Source: Shewanella sp. (GTDB taxonomy: Bacteria > Pseudomonadota > Gammaproteobacteria > Enterobacterales > Shewanellaceae). Taken from it: a stretch of DNA of 64,000 nt. The DNA lies in NCBI GenBank assembly GCA_028223395.1, contig JAOIUG010000003.1, forward strand, positions 1 to 64,000, in the 5' to 3' direction. The notes below the pieces were generated by a model, which was not told where the DNA came from, searched no databases, and saw only the letters and a list, made by a program, of their open reading frames with translations. Each line of letters starts with the position of its first letter. The first letter of the stretch is position 1. Position numbers and translations under genes: made by a program. Positions 42,082 to 54,008 of the stretch are shown here, piece after piece.

Positions 42082-43986
42082 ATGGTACTGACTCGAATTC
42101 TGACTAAGAAGCTCACCAGCTTTTGGCTTATGTCATTAGGTGGTATGGCGACAATTTGTTTTGTAACAGCTTTACTGAGTTTTTTTCAATTAACTTACGC
42201 TTTTCAGCAGCAAAAAGTGCTGGAACTTGAACAAGTGATCAAGCGGCAATTTATTGCTTCCCAACCCGCAGATCTGGAGCGTGGATTACTACCGTTATTA
42301 AACGCTTATCAAACGCAATCATTTAGCCTGAAACAAGGCGATAAAACTCTCTTTGAGTATCAGTCTGCTCAGCCTCAATCTACAGGTGTGCATTATTATC
42401 GAGAGTTAGAAAATGGTGTGGCGATGGCGTTGACGCTACCACAACCATTTAATAAACATGAGATCAGCCTTTATGAATGGCTTATTCTTATTATTGGCTT
42501 GATTGCCATTAGTCTGCTGGTGAAAGTGGGTTTTAGCTGGTTTTCAGCTCAGCTTGTTGGCATAGAAGAGTTGGCTGGGCGAGCGAACCTGATTTTAAAT
42601 GGTGAGCATGATAAGGCCTTAGCAGAAAAAGGCCACGGCAGACCCAGAATGATTAACCGTGCAATGACTCAATTATTATTAGAGTTAGAAGCAGCGCATA
42701 CCGAGCGAGCCCGATTTGACCAATTCATTCGATCTAATACTTTTCTTGACGCCGAAACAGGGATTGGTAATCGCCTTTTCTTGCAACACCGCTTAGATGC
42801 GCTGAGCCATCACTCAGGCATGATGACCCCAGGTGTATTGTATCTATTTGAAATAGAAGAACTCGATAAAGTTAAACTCGTATTAGGAGAGCAAGAAGCT
42901 AATGAGTTGTTGTCGCAAATCATTAACAGTGTCAATCAAATTCTAGCGAACAAAGCGAACAGTATTTTCTCTCGTCGCTTTTATAATCAGTTTGCGGTGG
43001 TTGTCCCGCAGATCTCACAAAAAGAAGCGGATCAACTGGCGGCCAAATTACTCAAAGCAGCGTTAAATCGCATTAACAATTTGACCGATACCGCTGACGA
43101 CTTCTTGCATTTAGGTGGCGCTTATTTTGAAGTGGGTGATGATAAAGATGCGCTTGTCGAAGAGGCCGAGTTGGCATTACGCTCAGCGCAATTTCAAGGT
43201 GGAAGTAGCTGGTTTATGTACGATAAAGGCGCCATTCACAGCGGCCTTTCTCGTGGCTCTGTCCGCTGGCGTACCTTTTTAGAAGATGTGCTTGTGAGTA
43301 AGCGGGTCTTTTTATTTTCACAACCGGTTATGGACAGTGATTTACAGGCGCATCATCAGGAAGTCTTTTGCCGTTTGCGTGATACTCAAGGCAATTTTGT
43401 GCGCGCAACTCTTTTCTTACCCATGGCGATTAAGTGTGGTTTAACCCCACAATTGGAAAGACAAATAATAGAGATGGTATTGTTTGATTTATTACCTAAA
43501 CAAGGTAATGAGTCGCTTAAATTCAGTATTAATTTAAGCTTAGACACGTTAACTAGCCGCGCGTTTATCCGTTGGTTAAAAACCACGTTGCTTGAATATC
43601 GCCATCTGGCGCCGTACATCATTTTTGAAGTGAACGAAGGCATTTTGACCCATAATCAACAAGCGTTAATTGAGCCGCTAGAGATGATCAGCAAAATGGG
43701 CTCGATGATCTGTGTGGATCAAGTCGGCCAGCAAGTGGTGAGCACTGAATACTTGCAACACTACCCAATATCTTTGATTAAATTACATCGCTCTATTGTA
43801 AGTCAAATCCACTTACGGGCAGAAAACCAGCTGTTTATTCGCAGTTTGATCTCCGGCCTCTTTCGTACAGAAGTACAAGTATGCGCTGAAGGCGTCGAGT
43901 CGTTTGAAGAGTGGCAAACACTGAAAATATTAGGGGTAAGTGCTGCACAAGGCAGCTTTTTTGGTGAGCCAATTGAAGATAAATAA
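42082..43986 (+). CDS. csrD: CsrD-like degenerate GGDEF/EAL protein
   Basis: N-terminal two-TM sensor, GGDEF replaced by RFYNQF, EAL-position EVFCRL; directly upstream of mreB as in E. coli. Confidence 0.85.
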   Translation: MVLTRILTKKLTSFWLMSLGGMATICFVTALLSFFQLTYAFQQQKVLELEQVIKRQFIASQPADLERGLLPLLNAYQTQSFSLKQGDKTLFEYQSAQPQSTGVHYYRELENGVAMALTLPQPFNKHEISLYEWLILIIGLIAISLLVKVGFSWFSAQLVGIEELAGRANLILNGEHDKALAEKGHGRPRMINRAMTQLLLELEAAHTERARFDQFIRSNTFLDAETGIGNRLFLQHRLDALSHHSGMMTPGVLYLFEIEELDKVKLVLGEQEANELLSQIINSVNQILANKANSIFSRRFYNQFAVVVPQISQKEADQLAAKLLKAALNRINNLTDTADDFLHLGGAYFEVGDDKDALVEEAELALRSAQFQGGSSWFMYDKGAIHSGLSRGSVRWRTFLEDVLVSKRVFLFSQPVMDSDLQAHHQEVFCRLRDTQGNFVRATLFLPMAIKCGLTPQLERQIIEMVLFDLLPKQGNESLKFSINLSLDTLTSRAFIRWLKTTLLEYRHLAPYIIFEVNEGILTHNQQALIEPLEMISKMGSMICVDQVGQQVVSTEYLQHYPISLIKLHRSIVSQIHLRAENQLFIRSLISGLFRTEVQVCAEGVESFEEWQTLKILGVSAAQGSFFGEPIEDK

Positions 43987-44207
43987 ATGCAAGTGAGTGA
44001 AAACACTCAGATACAATAACGGCTATGCACGCTTGAGAGGTTGCGGTGCAACGACACAAAGCCTCATTTGTTGGCTTGTTCACTGTGGAGTCCATCTATC
44101 TGGTTCGATGGGCGTATCTGTGCGTTTTTTTCAAAAAAGTTTGATTCATTAGTAAATGTAACCATTGCGGTCTTGTGGAATTCAAGAAGCATGATAAAGT
44201 TACCTGA

Positions 44208-45296
<1,089 letters not shown>

Positions 45297-45305
45297 GACG
45301 GTTAA

Positions 45306-45334
45306 AAGGGCGGTGTTTACCGCCCTTGCTTTTT
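45306..45334 (+). terminator. Intrinsic terminator/attenuator between mreB and mreC
   Basis: AAGGGCGGT-gttt-ACCGCCCTT then gcTTTTT, directly abutting mreC ATG at 45335. Confidence 0.8.
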
Positions 45335-46222
45335 ATGAAACCTATTTTTGTTCGTGGTATCTCTCATCAATTTAGATTGACCTTAGCCGTCATTATGTCG
45401 GTGGTCTTACTTGTCGCCAATGACAGGCTTGAGCCTGTGCGCAATTCCCTATCCTCTCTACTGAGCCCGTTGCAATACGTCGCCAATATTCCCGGCGATC
45501 TGCTGGACATGTCTGCAGAAAGTTTAGCGACACGTAATATGCTAGCTAAACAAAACAAAGCGTTGTTGCGACAACAGCTATTAATGAGCGAGCGGTTGCA
45601 ACGCTTTGAGCATCTTCGCCAAGAAAACGATCGCTTACGAGGGCTGCTAGGTTCTCCTGTGCATATGGACGCTAAAAAAGTGGTCGCAGAAGTAATGGAA
45701 GTGGCCAGCGATCCGTTTCATCAGTATGCGGTGTTAAACCATGGCGCGCGCAGTGGGGTTTATGTCGGGCAGCCGGTTGTAGATGCACAAGGCGTCGTAG
45801 GCCAAGTGGTACAAGTGAGCGAGCTGACCAGTCGCGTTTTGTTGCTATCAGATATTTCACACGGTATTCCGGTTCGCATCACTCGTAATGATGTCAGGAT
45901 GATGGCGATTGGCACAGGCTCACTTGATGAGCTTGAGCTGCGTCACGTGGCTAAAAGCACTGATGTGCGAGTGGGCGATTTATTAGTGTCCTCTGGCTTA
46001 GGTCAACGCTTCCCTGAGGGTTATCCTGTTGCGCGGGTGATGTCTGTTGAAAAAGATGATGGTAAAAATTACGCAACCGTAATCGCGCAGCCTCTTGCCG
46101 CATTAGATCGGATCCGTTACTTATTACTTATTTGGCCAGACATTGAAACCAAAGATACTGAATTACTAACAGTTGAAGATGTTAAAGCGCCATTAACGAC
46201 TGATCAAGAGGTGACGCCATGA
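45335..46222 (+). CDS. mreC: Rod-shape-determining protein MreC
   Basis: MKPIFVRGISHQFRLTLAVIMSVVLLVANDRLEPVRNSLS; follows mreB. Confidence 0.96.
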   Translation: MKPIFVRGISHQFRLTLAVIMSVVLLVANDRLEPVRNSLSSLLSPLQYVANIPGDLLDMSAESLATRNMLAKQNKALLRQQLLMSERLQRFEHLRQENDRLRGLLGSPVHMDAKKVVAEVMEVASDPFHQYAVLNHGARSGVYVGQPVVDAQGVVGQVVQVSELTSRVLLLSDISHGIPVRITRNDVRMMAIGTGSLDELELRHVAKSTDVRVGDLLVSSGLGQRFPEGYPVARVMSVEKDDGKNYATVIAQPLAALDRIRYLLLIWPDIETKDTELLTVEDVKAPLTTDQEVTP

Positions 46223-46707
46223 GCCTACATGTTGCCAATGGCCGCTGGGCTGTGTGGTTAAGCTTACTTGTGGCAATGTTGTTTCAAATTATGCCATTAC
46301 CTGAGCTAGTTGAAGCATGGCGACCCGATTGGTTATTGCTGGTTATGATGTATTGGGCGATGGCTTTACCACACCGATATAATATTTTGACCGCTTGGCT
46401 GCTGGGTGTCTTACTGGATATCTTATTGGGTGCAACGCTTGGGATCCGAGCATTTGCGATGTCGATAGTGGTGTACGTGGTGGTATTGCATTTTCAGCGT
46501 TTGCGTAATTTCCCAATGTGGCAACAAGCGTTGTTGGTTGCTACGCAAGTCGCGCTGTATAACCTAATTGTATTTTGGGTGCAATTTGTCACAGACAGCG
46601 CCACTTTTAATGTTACCTTGTTTTATCCTGCATTATCGAGCTTGATAATCTGGCCTTGGTTATTTTGGGTGTTACGCCGAGTGAGGCGTCTATATAAAGT
46701 GAGATAG
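46219..46707 (+). CDS. mreD: Rod-shape-determining protein MreD
   Basis: 162 aa multi-TM; overlaps mreC by 4 nt. Confidence 0.95.
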   Translation: MSLHVANGRWAVWLSLLVAMLFQIMPLPELVEAWRPDWLLLVMMYWAMALPHRYNILTAWLLGVLLDILLGATLGIRAFAMSIVVYVVVLHFQRLRNFPMWQQALLVATQVALYNLIVFWVQFVTDSATFNVTLFYPALSSLIIWPWLFWVLRRVRRLYKVR

Positions 46708-46797
46708 TGGTAAAAGTTAGTTTAATCTATTGAATATAATTAAATTAATGATTATTCATCTGTATAACCCCATACGTACAATAAGAGGGACTGTAAA

Positions 46798-47394
46798 ATG
46801 AAGTTAGTGCTCGCTTCTGCGTCACCAAGGCGTAAAGAATTACTTGCGCAATTATGTGGTTTGAGTTCAGCCAAGCAGGCTGCATTGGCGTTTGATATTT
46901 TGGCAACTGACATCGATGAGAGTCATCATGCAGGTGAGTTGGCAGCAGACTTTGTCGTTCGCTTAGCGACAGAAAAAGCCATTGCCGGCTTAGAACGTCA
47001 CCCCAGTAAAGGCCAAATAGCCGTGCTAGGCTCCGATACCATCGTGGTATTAGCAGGTGAGATCTTGGGTAAACCCACAAGTGATGCCGATGCAAAAGCA
47101 ATGCTAACGCGCTTATCGGGCCAAGTTCATCAAGTGATGACAGCCGTCGCGGTGACTGATGGAACGAGAACACTGACGAAATTAGTGACCACAAGTGTGC
47201 AATTTTGTGCGATAACTGAAGCTGAAATTTTGACTTATATCGCCACTGGTGAGCCTATGGATAAAGCTGGATCTTACGGTATTCAAGGTTTAGGTGGTTG
47301 TTTTGTCAGTGCTATTGAAGGGAGTTATTCCGCAGTAGTAGGGTTACCCTTGGTAGAAACCCGTGCGTTATTATGTGATATGAATATTTTATAG
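46798..47394 (+). CDS. maf: Maf-family nucleoside triphosphate pyrophosphatase
   Basis: [40 protein letters not shown]. Confidence 0.95.
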   Translation: MKLVLASASPRRKELLAQLCGLSSAKQAALAFDILATDIDESHHAGELAADFVVRLATEKAIAGLERHPSKGQIAVLGSDTIVVLAGEILGKPTSDADAKAMLTRLSGQVHQVMTAVAVTDGTRTLTKLVTTSVQFCAITEAEILTYIATGEPMDKAGSYGIQGLGGCFVSAIEGSYSAVVGLPLVETRALLCDMNIL

Positions 47395-47479
47395 CCCTTT
47401 AGTTTGTCGTGAAATATGGCAAGCGAATGATTGTTAAATGTTTTTATGATGCCAAATCCTTTTAGTTAGCTTTCCCTAA

Positions 47480-49000
47480 GTGGGGTATGTTGTGAATAGA
47501 GCTCGAATCGCGCCAGGCAGAACCAAGCGAAAAATTGGTTCTGAACTGCTAATCAATGTCACTCCTACTGAAGCTCGCGTAGCTTTAGTTGAGCATGGTG
47601 TATTGCAAGAGGTTCACATCGAGCGACGGATGAAACGTGGCTTAGTTGGCAATATCTATAAAGGTAAAGTGAGCCGTGTATTGCCAGGAATGCAAGCAGC
47701 ATTTGTTGACATAGGCTTAGATAAAGCTGCATTTTTGCATGCCTCTGATATTGTTCCACACACTGAATGTGTCGCGGATGTCGAAAAGGGCAATTTTGTG
47801 GTGCGCGATATTGCTGAGCTGGTCAGACAAGGCCAAGACATTATGGTGCAAGTGGTTAAAGATCCGCTGGGCACAAAAGGTGCACGTTTAACGACCGATA
47901 TCACGCTTCCTTCTCGTTATTTGGTCTTTATGCCCGGATCTAGCCATGTTGGTGTGTCTCAGCGCATTGAAAGTGTTGAGGTGCGTGCACGTTTGAAAAA
48001 AATCACCGAGCCTTTTGTTGATGACGATGGTGGCTTTATTATTCGCACTGCAGCTGAGAGCGCTGGTGAAGATGAATTAGTGCAAGATGCTGCTTTTTTA
48101 AGGCGAGTGTGGGCAAAGGTGAGTGAGCGCCGTAAGCGTCGAGGTGTCTCACTGCTTTATCAAGATCTGGCTTTACCGGTACGGATCGTGCGTGACTTTG
48201 TGGGAACTGAACTGGATCAAATCCAAGTCGACTCTCAACAAACCTATGACGAGCTACAGTTGTTTGCTCAGGAGTTTATGCCTGAGATCGCCAATAAGCT
48301 TGATCATTATAACGGTCCGATCCCTATTTTCGATCTCTATGATGTTGAAAACGAAGTGCAACGAGCGCTGGGCCGTAAAGTTGAGCTCAAATCAGGTGGT
48401 TACTTGATCATCGATCAAACTGAAGCCATGACCACAGTGGATATTAATACTGGCGCGTTTGTGGGCCACCGTAACCTTGAAGAGACCATCTTTAACACCA
48501 ATCTTGAAGCAACCCATGCGATAGCGCGGCAACTTAGGCTGCGTAATTTAGGTGGAATTATTATTATCGACTTTATCGACATGCTAGAGTCGGAGCATAA
48601 AAAAAGAGTGCTTTCGAGCCTTGAGACAGCGTTATCTGCAGACAGAGTCAAAACCAACATTAGTGGTTTTTCTGGGCTGGGATTAGTTGAAATGACACGA
48701 AAACGCACGCGTGAAAGTTTAGAGCACGTACTGTGTGGTGAATGTCCATCTTGCCTTGGTACAGGCAGTTTAAAAACTGTTGAAACGGTATCGTATGAAA
48801 TTTTTAGAGAAATCATTCGCTTAAATCGCGGGTATGATGCCGATGAATTTTTAGTCTATTGTGCACCGGCAGTATTTCATAGCTTAAAAGGCGATGAGAG
48901 CCATTTATTGGCAGAGCTTGAAGTGTATATCTCTAAACATGTTCGCTTGCAAAGTGAGCCTATGTACGCACAAAATAAATTTGATGTGGTGATAATGTAG
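47480..49000 (+). CDS. rng: Ribonuclease G
   Basis: S1 domain GNIYKGKVSRVLPGMQAAFVDIGLDKAAFLHASDI; CPSCLGTG. ORF 47480; internal start near 47492 possible. Confidence 0.95.
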   Translation: MGYVVNRARIAPGRTKRKIGSELLINVTPTEARVALVEHGVLQEVHIERRMKRGLVGNIYKGKVSRVLPGMQAAFVDIGLDKAAFLHASDIVPHTECVADVEKGNFVVRDIAELVRQGQDIMVQVVKDPLGTKGARLTTDITLPSRYLVFMPGSSHVGVSQRIESVEVRARLKKITEPFVDDDGGFIIRTAAESAGEDELVQDAAFLRRVWAKVSERRKRRGVSLLYQDLALPVRIVRDFVGTELDQIQVDSQQTYDELQLFAQEFMPEIANKLDHYNGPIPIFDLYDVENEVQRALGRKVELKSGGYLIIDQTEAMTTVDINTGAFVGHRNLEETIFNTNLEATHAIARQLRLRNLGGIIIIDFIDMLESEHKKRVLSSLETALSADRVKTNISGFSGLGLVEMTRKRTRESLEHVLCGECPSCLGTGSLKTVETVSYEIFREIIRLNRGYDADEFLVYCAPAVFHSLKGDESHLLAELEVYISKHVRLQSEPMYAQNKFDVVIM

Positions 49001-52000
49001 TGTCACCCAAATCAGCAAAGTTTAGTTTTTTAAAGGTTTCTCTCCAGCTTCTAGCAGCCATATTGGTGCTTTTTGCATTGCTTGTGAGCCTGTCTCGTGG
49101 TTTATTGCCACAACTCGATCATGTGCGAGCAGAGTTGGTCGATTACATTCAAGACAAATACCAAGTTGATGTACAAGTGGGCCAACTGCAAGCTCAGTGG
49201 CAAGCGTTTGGTCCTGCGTTAACGGTGAAACATTTTGTACTGCCGGCACAAGAGCAACTGCCAGTTACACTTAAACTTGAACAAGTGCGGATTAAGTTTG
49301 ATTTTTGGCAAAGCTTATTGACCGCCAGTCCTCAGATCGATGATGTGATTTTTGATGGCGCTGAAGTGTCATTGGATCTTGATCGTTTAAGTGCAGCCAC
49401 ACCCAACACCCCAATGGATACCGACTGGCTATACCAATTATTGCTTGAGCAGTTAGATCGTTTCTCCATTAGCCAAGCTCGATTACAACTGCTTAGTCAA
49501 GACCATCAATATCGTCCGATTTTTATTAAAGATATGGAATGGTTAAATGCGGGCGCCCACCACCGTGGCCAAGGCAAGCTATTTCTTGATGAGCAAGCAT
49601 CGGAGGTTGAATTACTGGCGTTAAGTGTAGATATTGCAGGCGATGGTGCCAAGCCTGAGTCATTAACCGGGCAAATTTACCTTGCGGCAGCCTCGTTAGA
49701 TATTGGTAAGTGGGCATCGCGTCAAACTGACCCTTTTAATGCCAATAAAAGCTTACAACTGGCAGGCGTGGTTAACCTTCAAGCGTGGTTTAATGTTGCC
49801 AATCGTACCATCGATGATGCGCTGGTGGCTTTTCAGCCAAGCTGGTTGGCGTGGCAGCTAAATGGGCAAACACAAAAATTTGAAGTGCAATCAGGGCAAG
49901 TACATTGGCAGCCAACAGCTGAGGGTTGGCAGCTAAACAGTGATGAACTGACTTTGATGAGCAATGATCACCATTGGCCCGCCCCAATGCTCCGGGCGCA
50001 GCAAACAGGTGATCAATTTGATGCCCATATTAATCAACTTGATTTAAGCATGTTGCTGCCATTGTTACCCTTGGTCCCATCAATAGAACCTGCAGCGTTG
50101 GATCTGTGGCAGTCTTTATCGCCTCAAGGCCAACTCAGTAATAGTCATTTACAATGGTTAGCGCATCAGAGTACGCCGCATTTTTCTGTGGATGTGGAAC
50201 AGATAAGTTGGCAGGCAGAAGCGGGAATTCCAGGGATCGCTCCGATTGATGCAAAAGTGCAATTGAGCGATAACGCATTGCATTTTACATTGCCTAAACA
50301 GGCATACTCGATTGATTTTAATGGCGGCTTTAGCGCTCCGTTAGTGTTTGACGGGCACGCATTACAAGGTGACTTTGATTTTAACAACATGGCGCTCACA
50401 TTGCCGAAAGTACAATTGAGCAATGCCGATCTGTCTATCAACGCGGCGGCGCGGCTCATGTTTTCACAAGCGACTCATTTGGCATTGTTAGCGGAGCTGG
50501 AGATTAACGATGTTAATCAAATTTATCGCTATTTTCCGTTGCAAGGAATGAGTCAAAACCTGATTGATTACTTAACCGGAGCGCTGAAAGCAGGTAAAAC
50601 TGATGACGCCGTGATTGTGTGGCAAGGCGCATTACAAAGCTACCCTTACACAAATTATGATGGGATGTTTCAAGCAAGCTTTACTTTAGAGCAAGCAGCA
50701 TTTGAATTTCAAGACTCATGGCCAGCTGTAACCGAACTTAATTTATCGGCCTTATTTGAAAATGCCGCAATGGATCTGCGGGTGAATAAAGGCCAGCTCA
50801 TGGATGTTGCTGCCGACGGTACTTATGTTGGTATTGCGGCGTTGAACCGTGATATCGACCTGATTGTGAAAGCCGACTTAGCGACACAAGCTGCAGCAGT
50901 TAATGCGGTTATTCAACGCTCTCCACTTAAAGACTCGGTAGGCTCGACCCTTGAAGTGGTCAACATTGACGGCGAGATCAGCGGCACACTGGATCTGAAT
51001 ATTCCATTGTATGACGATGCCAAGGCCAGCATTAACGGCAGCGTTAACTTCAATAATACCCCTGTTTATATTACCGAACCTGGTATTGCACTTGAGGCTG
51101 TTACGGGGCAATTACAGTTTGCGAATGATGCTATTACAGGAAAAAACCTTCAAGGGCTGCTTTATGGGCAACCGCTAGAGTTTAGCTTTTACACAGGTCA
51201 AACTAATAAAAATTATGCCATTAATATGGATCTTAAAGGTCAATGGCAGTGGGCTGATTTACCTGAGGAACTTCACAGTCCATTACGTGATTATTACCGG
51301 GGTGAAATGCAGTGGACAGGTGGGTTGATGTTGATTTTTGATCAAACCGGTTATCGCATACAAGCCAGTGTGCATAGCGATTTGCTTGGCACTGAACTTG
51401 ATTTACCCGCTCCTTTCAACAAAAGTGCAACGCAACCTGCTGAGTTTAGTGCCGAATTGATTGGCGACAATAAGCAGTCATCATTAGGGATTAAACTCAA
51501 TAAACAGTTAGAGTTTTGGGGCGGGTTCGACAGCAAAACCGGCTATGGTTTAGCCCATTACGACTTGTTGATTGGGCGATTATTTAAACCGGGCGATCAA
51601 TTAAATAAAAAACAAGGTCACTTAAAAATCGATTTAGAACACGCTGATTTCTCGCAATGGCTACCCATTATTCAAGATCTAACAGCGCCAACGGCTGCAT
51701 CGACATCAAGTGCAGAAACATCGACGGACCCATTTTTACCGCCTTTGGTGTCGATGGAGGCGGATTTCGAACAGTTAAATCTAATGGGACAAGCGTTAAC
51801 AGGCCTGCATTTTGATGCCGCGCCAACCGAACATGCCTGGCGTTTTTATGCTGATTCTGCCGAGTTTAATGGCCGAATCGACTTTTATCCCGACTGGAGA
51901 AAGCAAGGATTAAAAGTCGTGGCCAGTAAATTGTATTTGTCACCTGCCGCGCCTAAAAAAGAGACGGTAGAACAGGCAACACAAAACCTGCTTAACCACT

Positions 52001-53115
52001 TACCGCCACTGGCTGTTGATGTTGATGAATTTAAAATATTGGGTCGCTCAATGGGCCATTTCGTCTTACAAGCCAGCCCTGTAGGCGATGTCTATCAAAT
52101 CCAAACCTTATCGATGAGCACTCAAGATATTAAGCTCAGTGGTGAAGGTCTGTGGTCATTCACAGGCGGAGTGGAACGCACTGCTTTTACGTTAAAATTA
52201 GAGGCAAGCAAGTTTGATCACCTGTCAGATCAATTAGGTATCGATGCCGGATTAAAAGATGCGCCCACGACTGTTAGTGGCCAAGTTTCGTGGATAGGCG
52301 CGCCATATGCTTTTTCACTGGCAACATTAAATGGAGACGTTGACTTTAAACTAGGCAAAGGGCATTTGTCAGAAGTGAGTGATAAAGGCGCACGCATTTT
52401 CTCGTTGTTTAGCCTTGATTCATTAAGGCGAAAGTTATCTTTGGATTTTTCTGATGTGTTTGGTGAAGGCCTGTATTTTGATTCATTTATGGGAACATTA
52501 AAGTTAGATAATGGCGTGGTAAAAACCACGGATACCGAAATGAACGCCGTTGCAGGCAATATGCGCGTACGCGGCTATACCAACTTAGTCACAGAAAGTT
52601 TAAATTACGATATTCGTTTTGTACCTAAACTGGCATCAAGCGTGCCGACAGTTGTGCTGCTCAGTACAGGAGGCTGGGTACTGGGGTTAGGGGCATTTGC
52701 ATTAACCAAAGTGTTAGAGCCGGTGATTGAAGTGATTTCAGAGATCCGCTTTAGACTGACAGGAACTATGTCCAACCCCAAATTGGAAGAGCTGTCACGT
52801 AAGAGTAAAGAGATAGAGATCCCAGAATCCGCGCTGCCTAAGAAAGCGGCAGTGACCAAACAAAGCAGTCATCAAGAAGCGGCGCTGACGCCTCAGTCAA
52901 AGTCGCTGCAACACGATATGCCTCAAGAGGCAGTATTGTTGCAAAATGAGGTCACTCCAGCCAACAAAACAATTAACCCACCCAATATAGAGCCTGCTCA
53001 ACAAACCGAAGCCTTAAAGGTGATAAAGGGAGAATCAGATGTACGTGAACCTATTACAGTGTCAAAGTGGCTGCAGCGTCAGCGAGAACCTCGCGTTCAT
53101 CGAATCGCAGCTTAA
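49000..53115 (+). CDS. yhdP: YhdP-family AsmA-like envelope protein
   Basis: 1371 aa, GTG start overlapping the rng stop by 1 nt; N-terminal TM; AsmA-like C-terminus. Confidence 0.92.
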   Translation: MSPKSAKFSFLKVSLQLLAAILVLFALLVSLSRGLLPQLDHVRAELVDYIQDKYQVDVQVGQLQAQWQAFGPALTVKHFVLPAQEQLPVTLKLEQVRIKFDFWQSLLTASPQIDDVIFDGAEVSLDLDRLSAATPNTPMDTDWLYQLLLEQLDRFSISQARLQLLSQDHQYRPIFIKDMEWLNAGAHHRGQGKLFLDEQASEVELLALSVDIAGDGAKPESLTGQIYLAAASLDIGKWASRQTDPFNANKSLQLAGVVNLQAWFNVANRTIDDALVAFQPSWLAWQLNGQTQKFEVQSGQVHWQPTAEGWQLNSDELTLMSNDHHWPAPMLRAQQTGDQFDAHINQLDLSMLLPLLPLVPSIEPAALDLWQSLSPQGQLSNSHLQWLAHQSTPHFSVDVEQISWQAEAGIPGIAPIDAKVQLSDNALHFTLPKQAYSIDFNGGFSAPLVFDGHALQGDFDFNNMALTLPKVQLSNADLSINAAARLMFSQATHLALLAELEINDVNQIYRYFPLQGMSQNLIDYLTGALKAGKTDDAVIVWQGALQSYPYTNYDGMFQASFTLEQAAFEFQDSWPAVTELNLSALFENAAMDLRVNKGQLMDVAADGTYVGIAALNRDIDLIVKADLATQAAAVNAVIQRSPLKDSVGSTLEVVNIDGEISGTLDLNIPLYDDAKASINGSVNFNNTPVYITEPGIALEAVTGQLQFANDAITGKNLQGLLYGQPLEFSFYTGQTNKNYAINMDLKGQWQWADLPEELHSPLRDYYRGEMQWTGGLMLIFDQTGYRIQASVHSDLLGTELDLPAPFNKSATQPAEFSAELIGDNKQSSLGIKLNKQLEFWGGFDSKTGYGLAHYDLLIGRLFKPGDQLNKKQGHLKIDLEHADFSQWLPIIQDLTAPTAASTSSAETSTDPFLPPLVSMEADFEQLNLMGQALTGLHFDAAPTEHAWRFYADSAEFNGRIDFYPDWRKQGLKVVASKLYLSPAAPKKETVEQATQNLLNHLPPLAVDVDEFKILGRSMGHFVLQASPVGDVYQIQTLSMSTQDIKLSGEGLWSFTGGVERTAFTLKLEASKFDHLSDQLGIDAGLKDAPTTVSGQVSWIGAPYAFSLATLNGDVDFKLGKGHLSEVSDKGARIFSLFSLDSLRRKLSLDFSDVFGEGLYFDSFMGTLKLDNGVVKTTDTEMNAVAGNMRVRGYTNLVTESLNYDIRFVPKLASSVPTVVLLSTGGWVLGLGAFALTKVLEPVIEVISEIRFRLTGTMSNPKLEELSRKSKEIEIPESALPKKAAVTKQSSHQEAALTPQSKSLQHDMPQEAVLLQNEVTPANKTINPPNIEPAQQTEALKVIKGESDVREPITVSKWLQRQREPRVHRIAA

Positions 53116-53872
53116 ACAGCTGCCTTTTGAGGCAGGCGTTGAGCAACTGGTTGTGTTACCCGAATGCTGCTTATTGTTTGGCGGTCAGGAAAGTGAGCAA
53201 CGACAATACGCAGTCGATGAAGCACACAGTCAATTGAAGCAGGCTTTAGCAGACTTAGCCAAGCAATATAAAGTGGTTTTGGTCGCAGGTAGCATCCCTA
53301 TTTTGGCAGAAGATGAGCGTATCTATAACCGCTGTTATGTGTTTGATCATGAAGGTAATGTATTAAGCCATTATGATAAGCTGCACTTATTTGATGTCGA
53401 GGTGTCTGATGGCACTCAACAGTATCGAGAAAGTGATGCTTTTTGTCCGGGAAAACACATTAGTGTGGTCGATACGCCATTTGGAAAGCTAGGCCTAGCC
53501 ATTTGTTATGATCTTCGTTTTGCGGATTTATTTAGAGCATTGCGTGAAGCAGGCGCTGAGATCATCGTACTGCCCGCCGCTTTTACCAAAGTCACGGGCG
53601 CTGCGCATTGGCAAGTCTTATTGCAAGCTCGGGCAATTGAAACACAATGCTTTGTATTAGCCGCAGCGCAGTGGGGACAACACAACGGTGGCAGCCGCGA
53701 AACATGGGGCCAAAGTATGATGATAAGTCCATGGGGCAATGTGATTGCAGACAAACCATCGGGCACTGGCTGGCTTAGTGCTAAGCTCGATATGAGCGAA
53801 CTGCAACAAGTGCGCATGAAAATGCCGATAATTAATCATCATCGTTTTCAGTCCCCTCAATTACAATCGTAA
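53039..53872 (+). CDS. Carbon-nitrogen hydrolase (nitrilase superfamily)
   Basis: VVLPECCLLF (Glu), YDKLHLFDV (Lys), GLAICYDLRF (Cys); 77-nt overlap with yhdP in another frame. Confidence 0.92.
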   Translation: MYVNLLQCQSGCSVSENLAFIESQLKQLPFEAGVEQLVVLPECCLLFGGQESEQRQYAVDEAHSQLKQALADLAKQYKVVLVAGSIPILAEDERIYNRCYVFDHEGNVLSHYDKLHLFDVEVSDGTQQYRESDAFCPGKHISVVDTPFGKLGLAICYDLRFADLFRALREAGAEIIVLPAAFTKVTGAAHWQVLLQARAIETQCFVLAAAQWGQHNGGSRETWGQSMMISPWGNVIADKPSGTGWLSAKLDMSELQQVRMKMPIINHHRFQSPQLQS

Positions 53873-54008
53873 TGGGATTGCTGGTTATCAAAATGAAGAG
53901 ATTAGGCATCAAACAATCAGTATCTGCTTATCACTTACATAATATAGCGTGGCTTATTGCTAAGCGTCTTTTAAAATAGAACCAAATTGATCTAAAGAGA
54001 GAAAATAG

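Noticed and set aside
43803-44095. Minus-strand ORFs at the csrD 3' end
   Set aside because: Antisense shadows of csrD without independent support.
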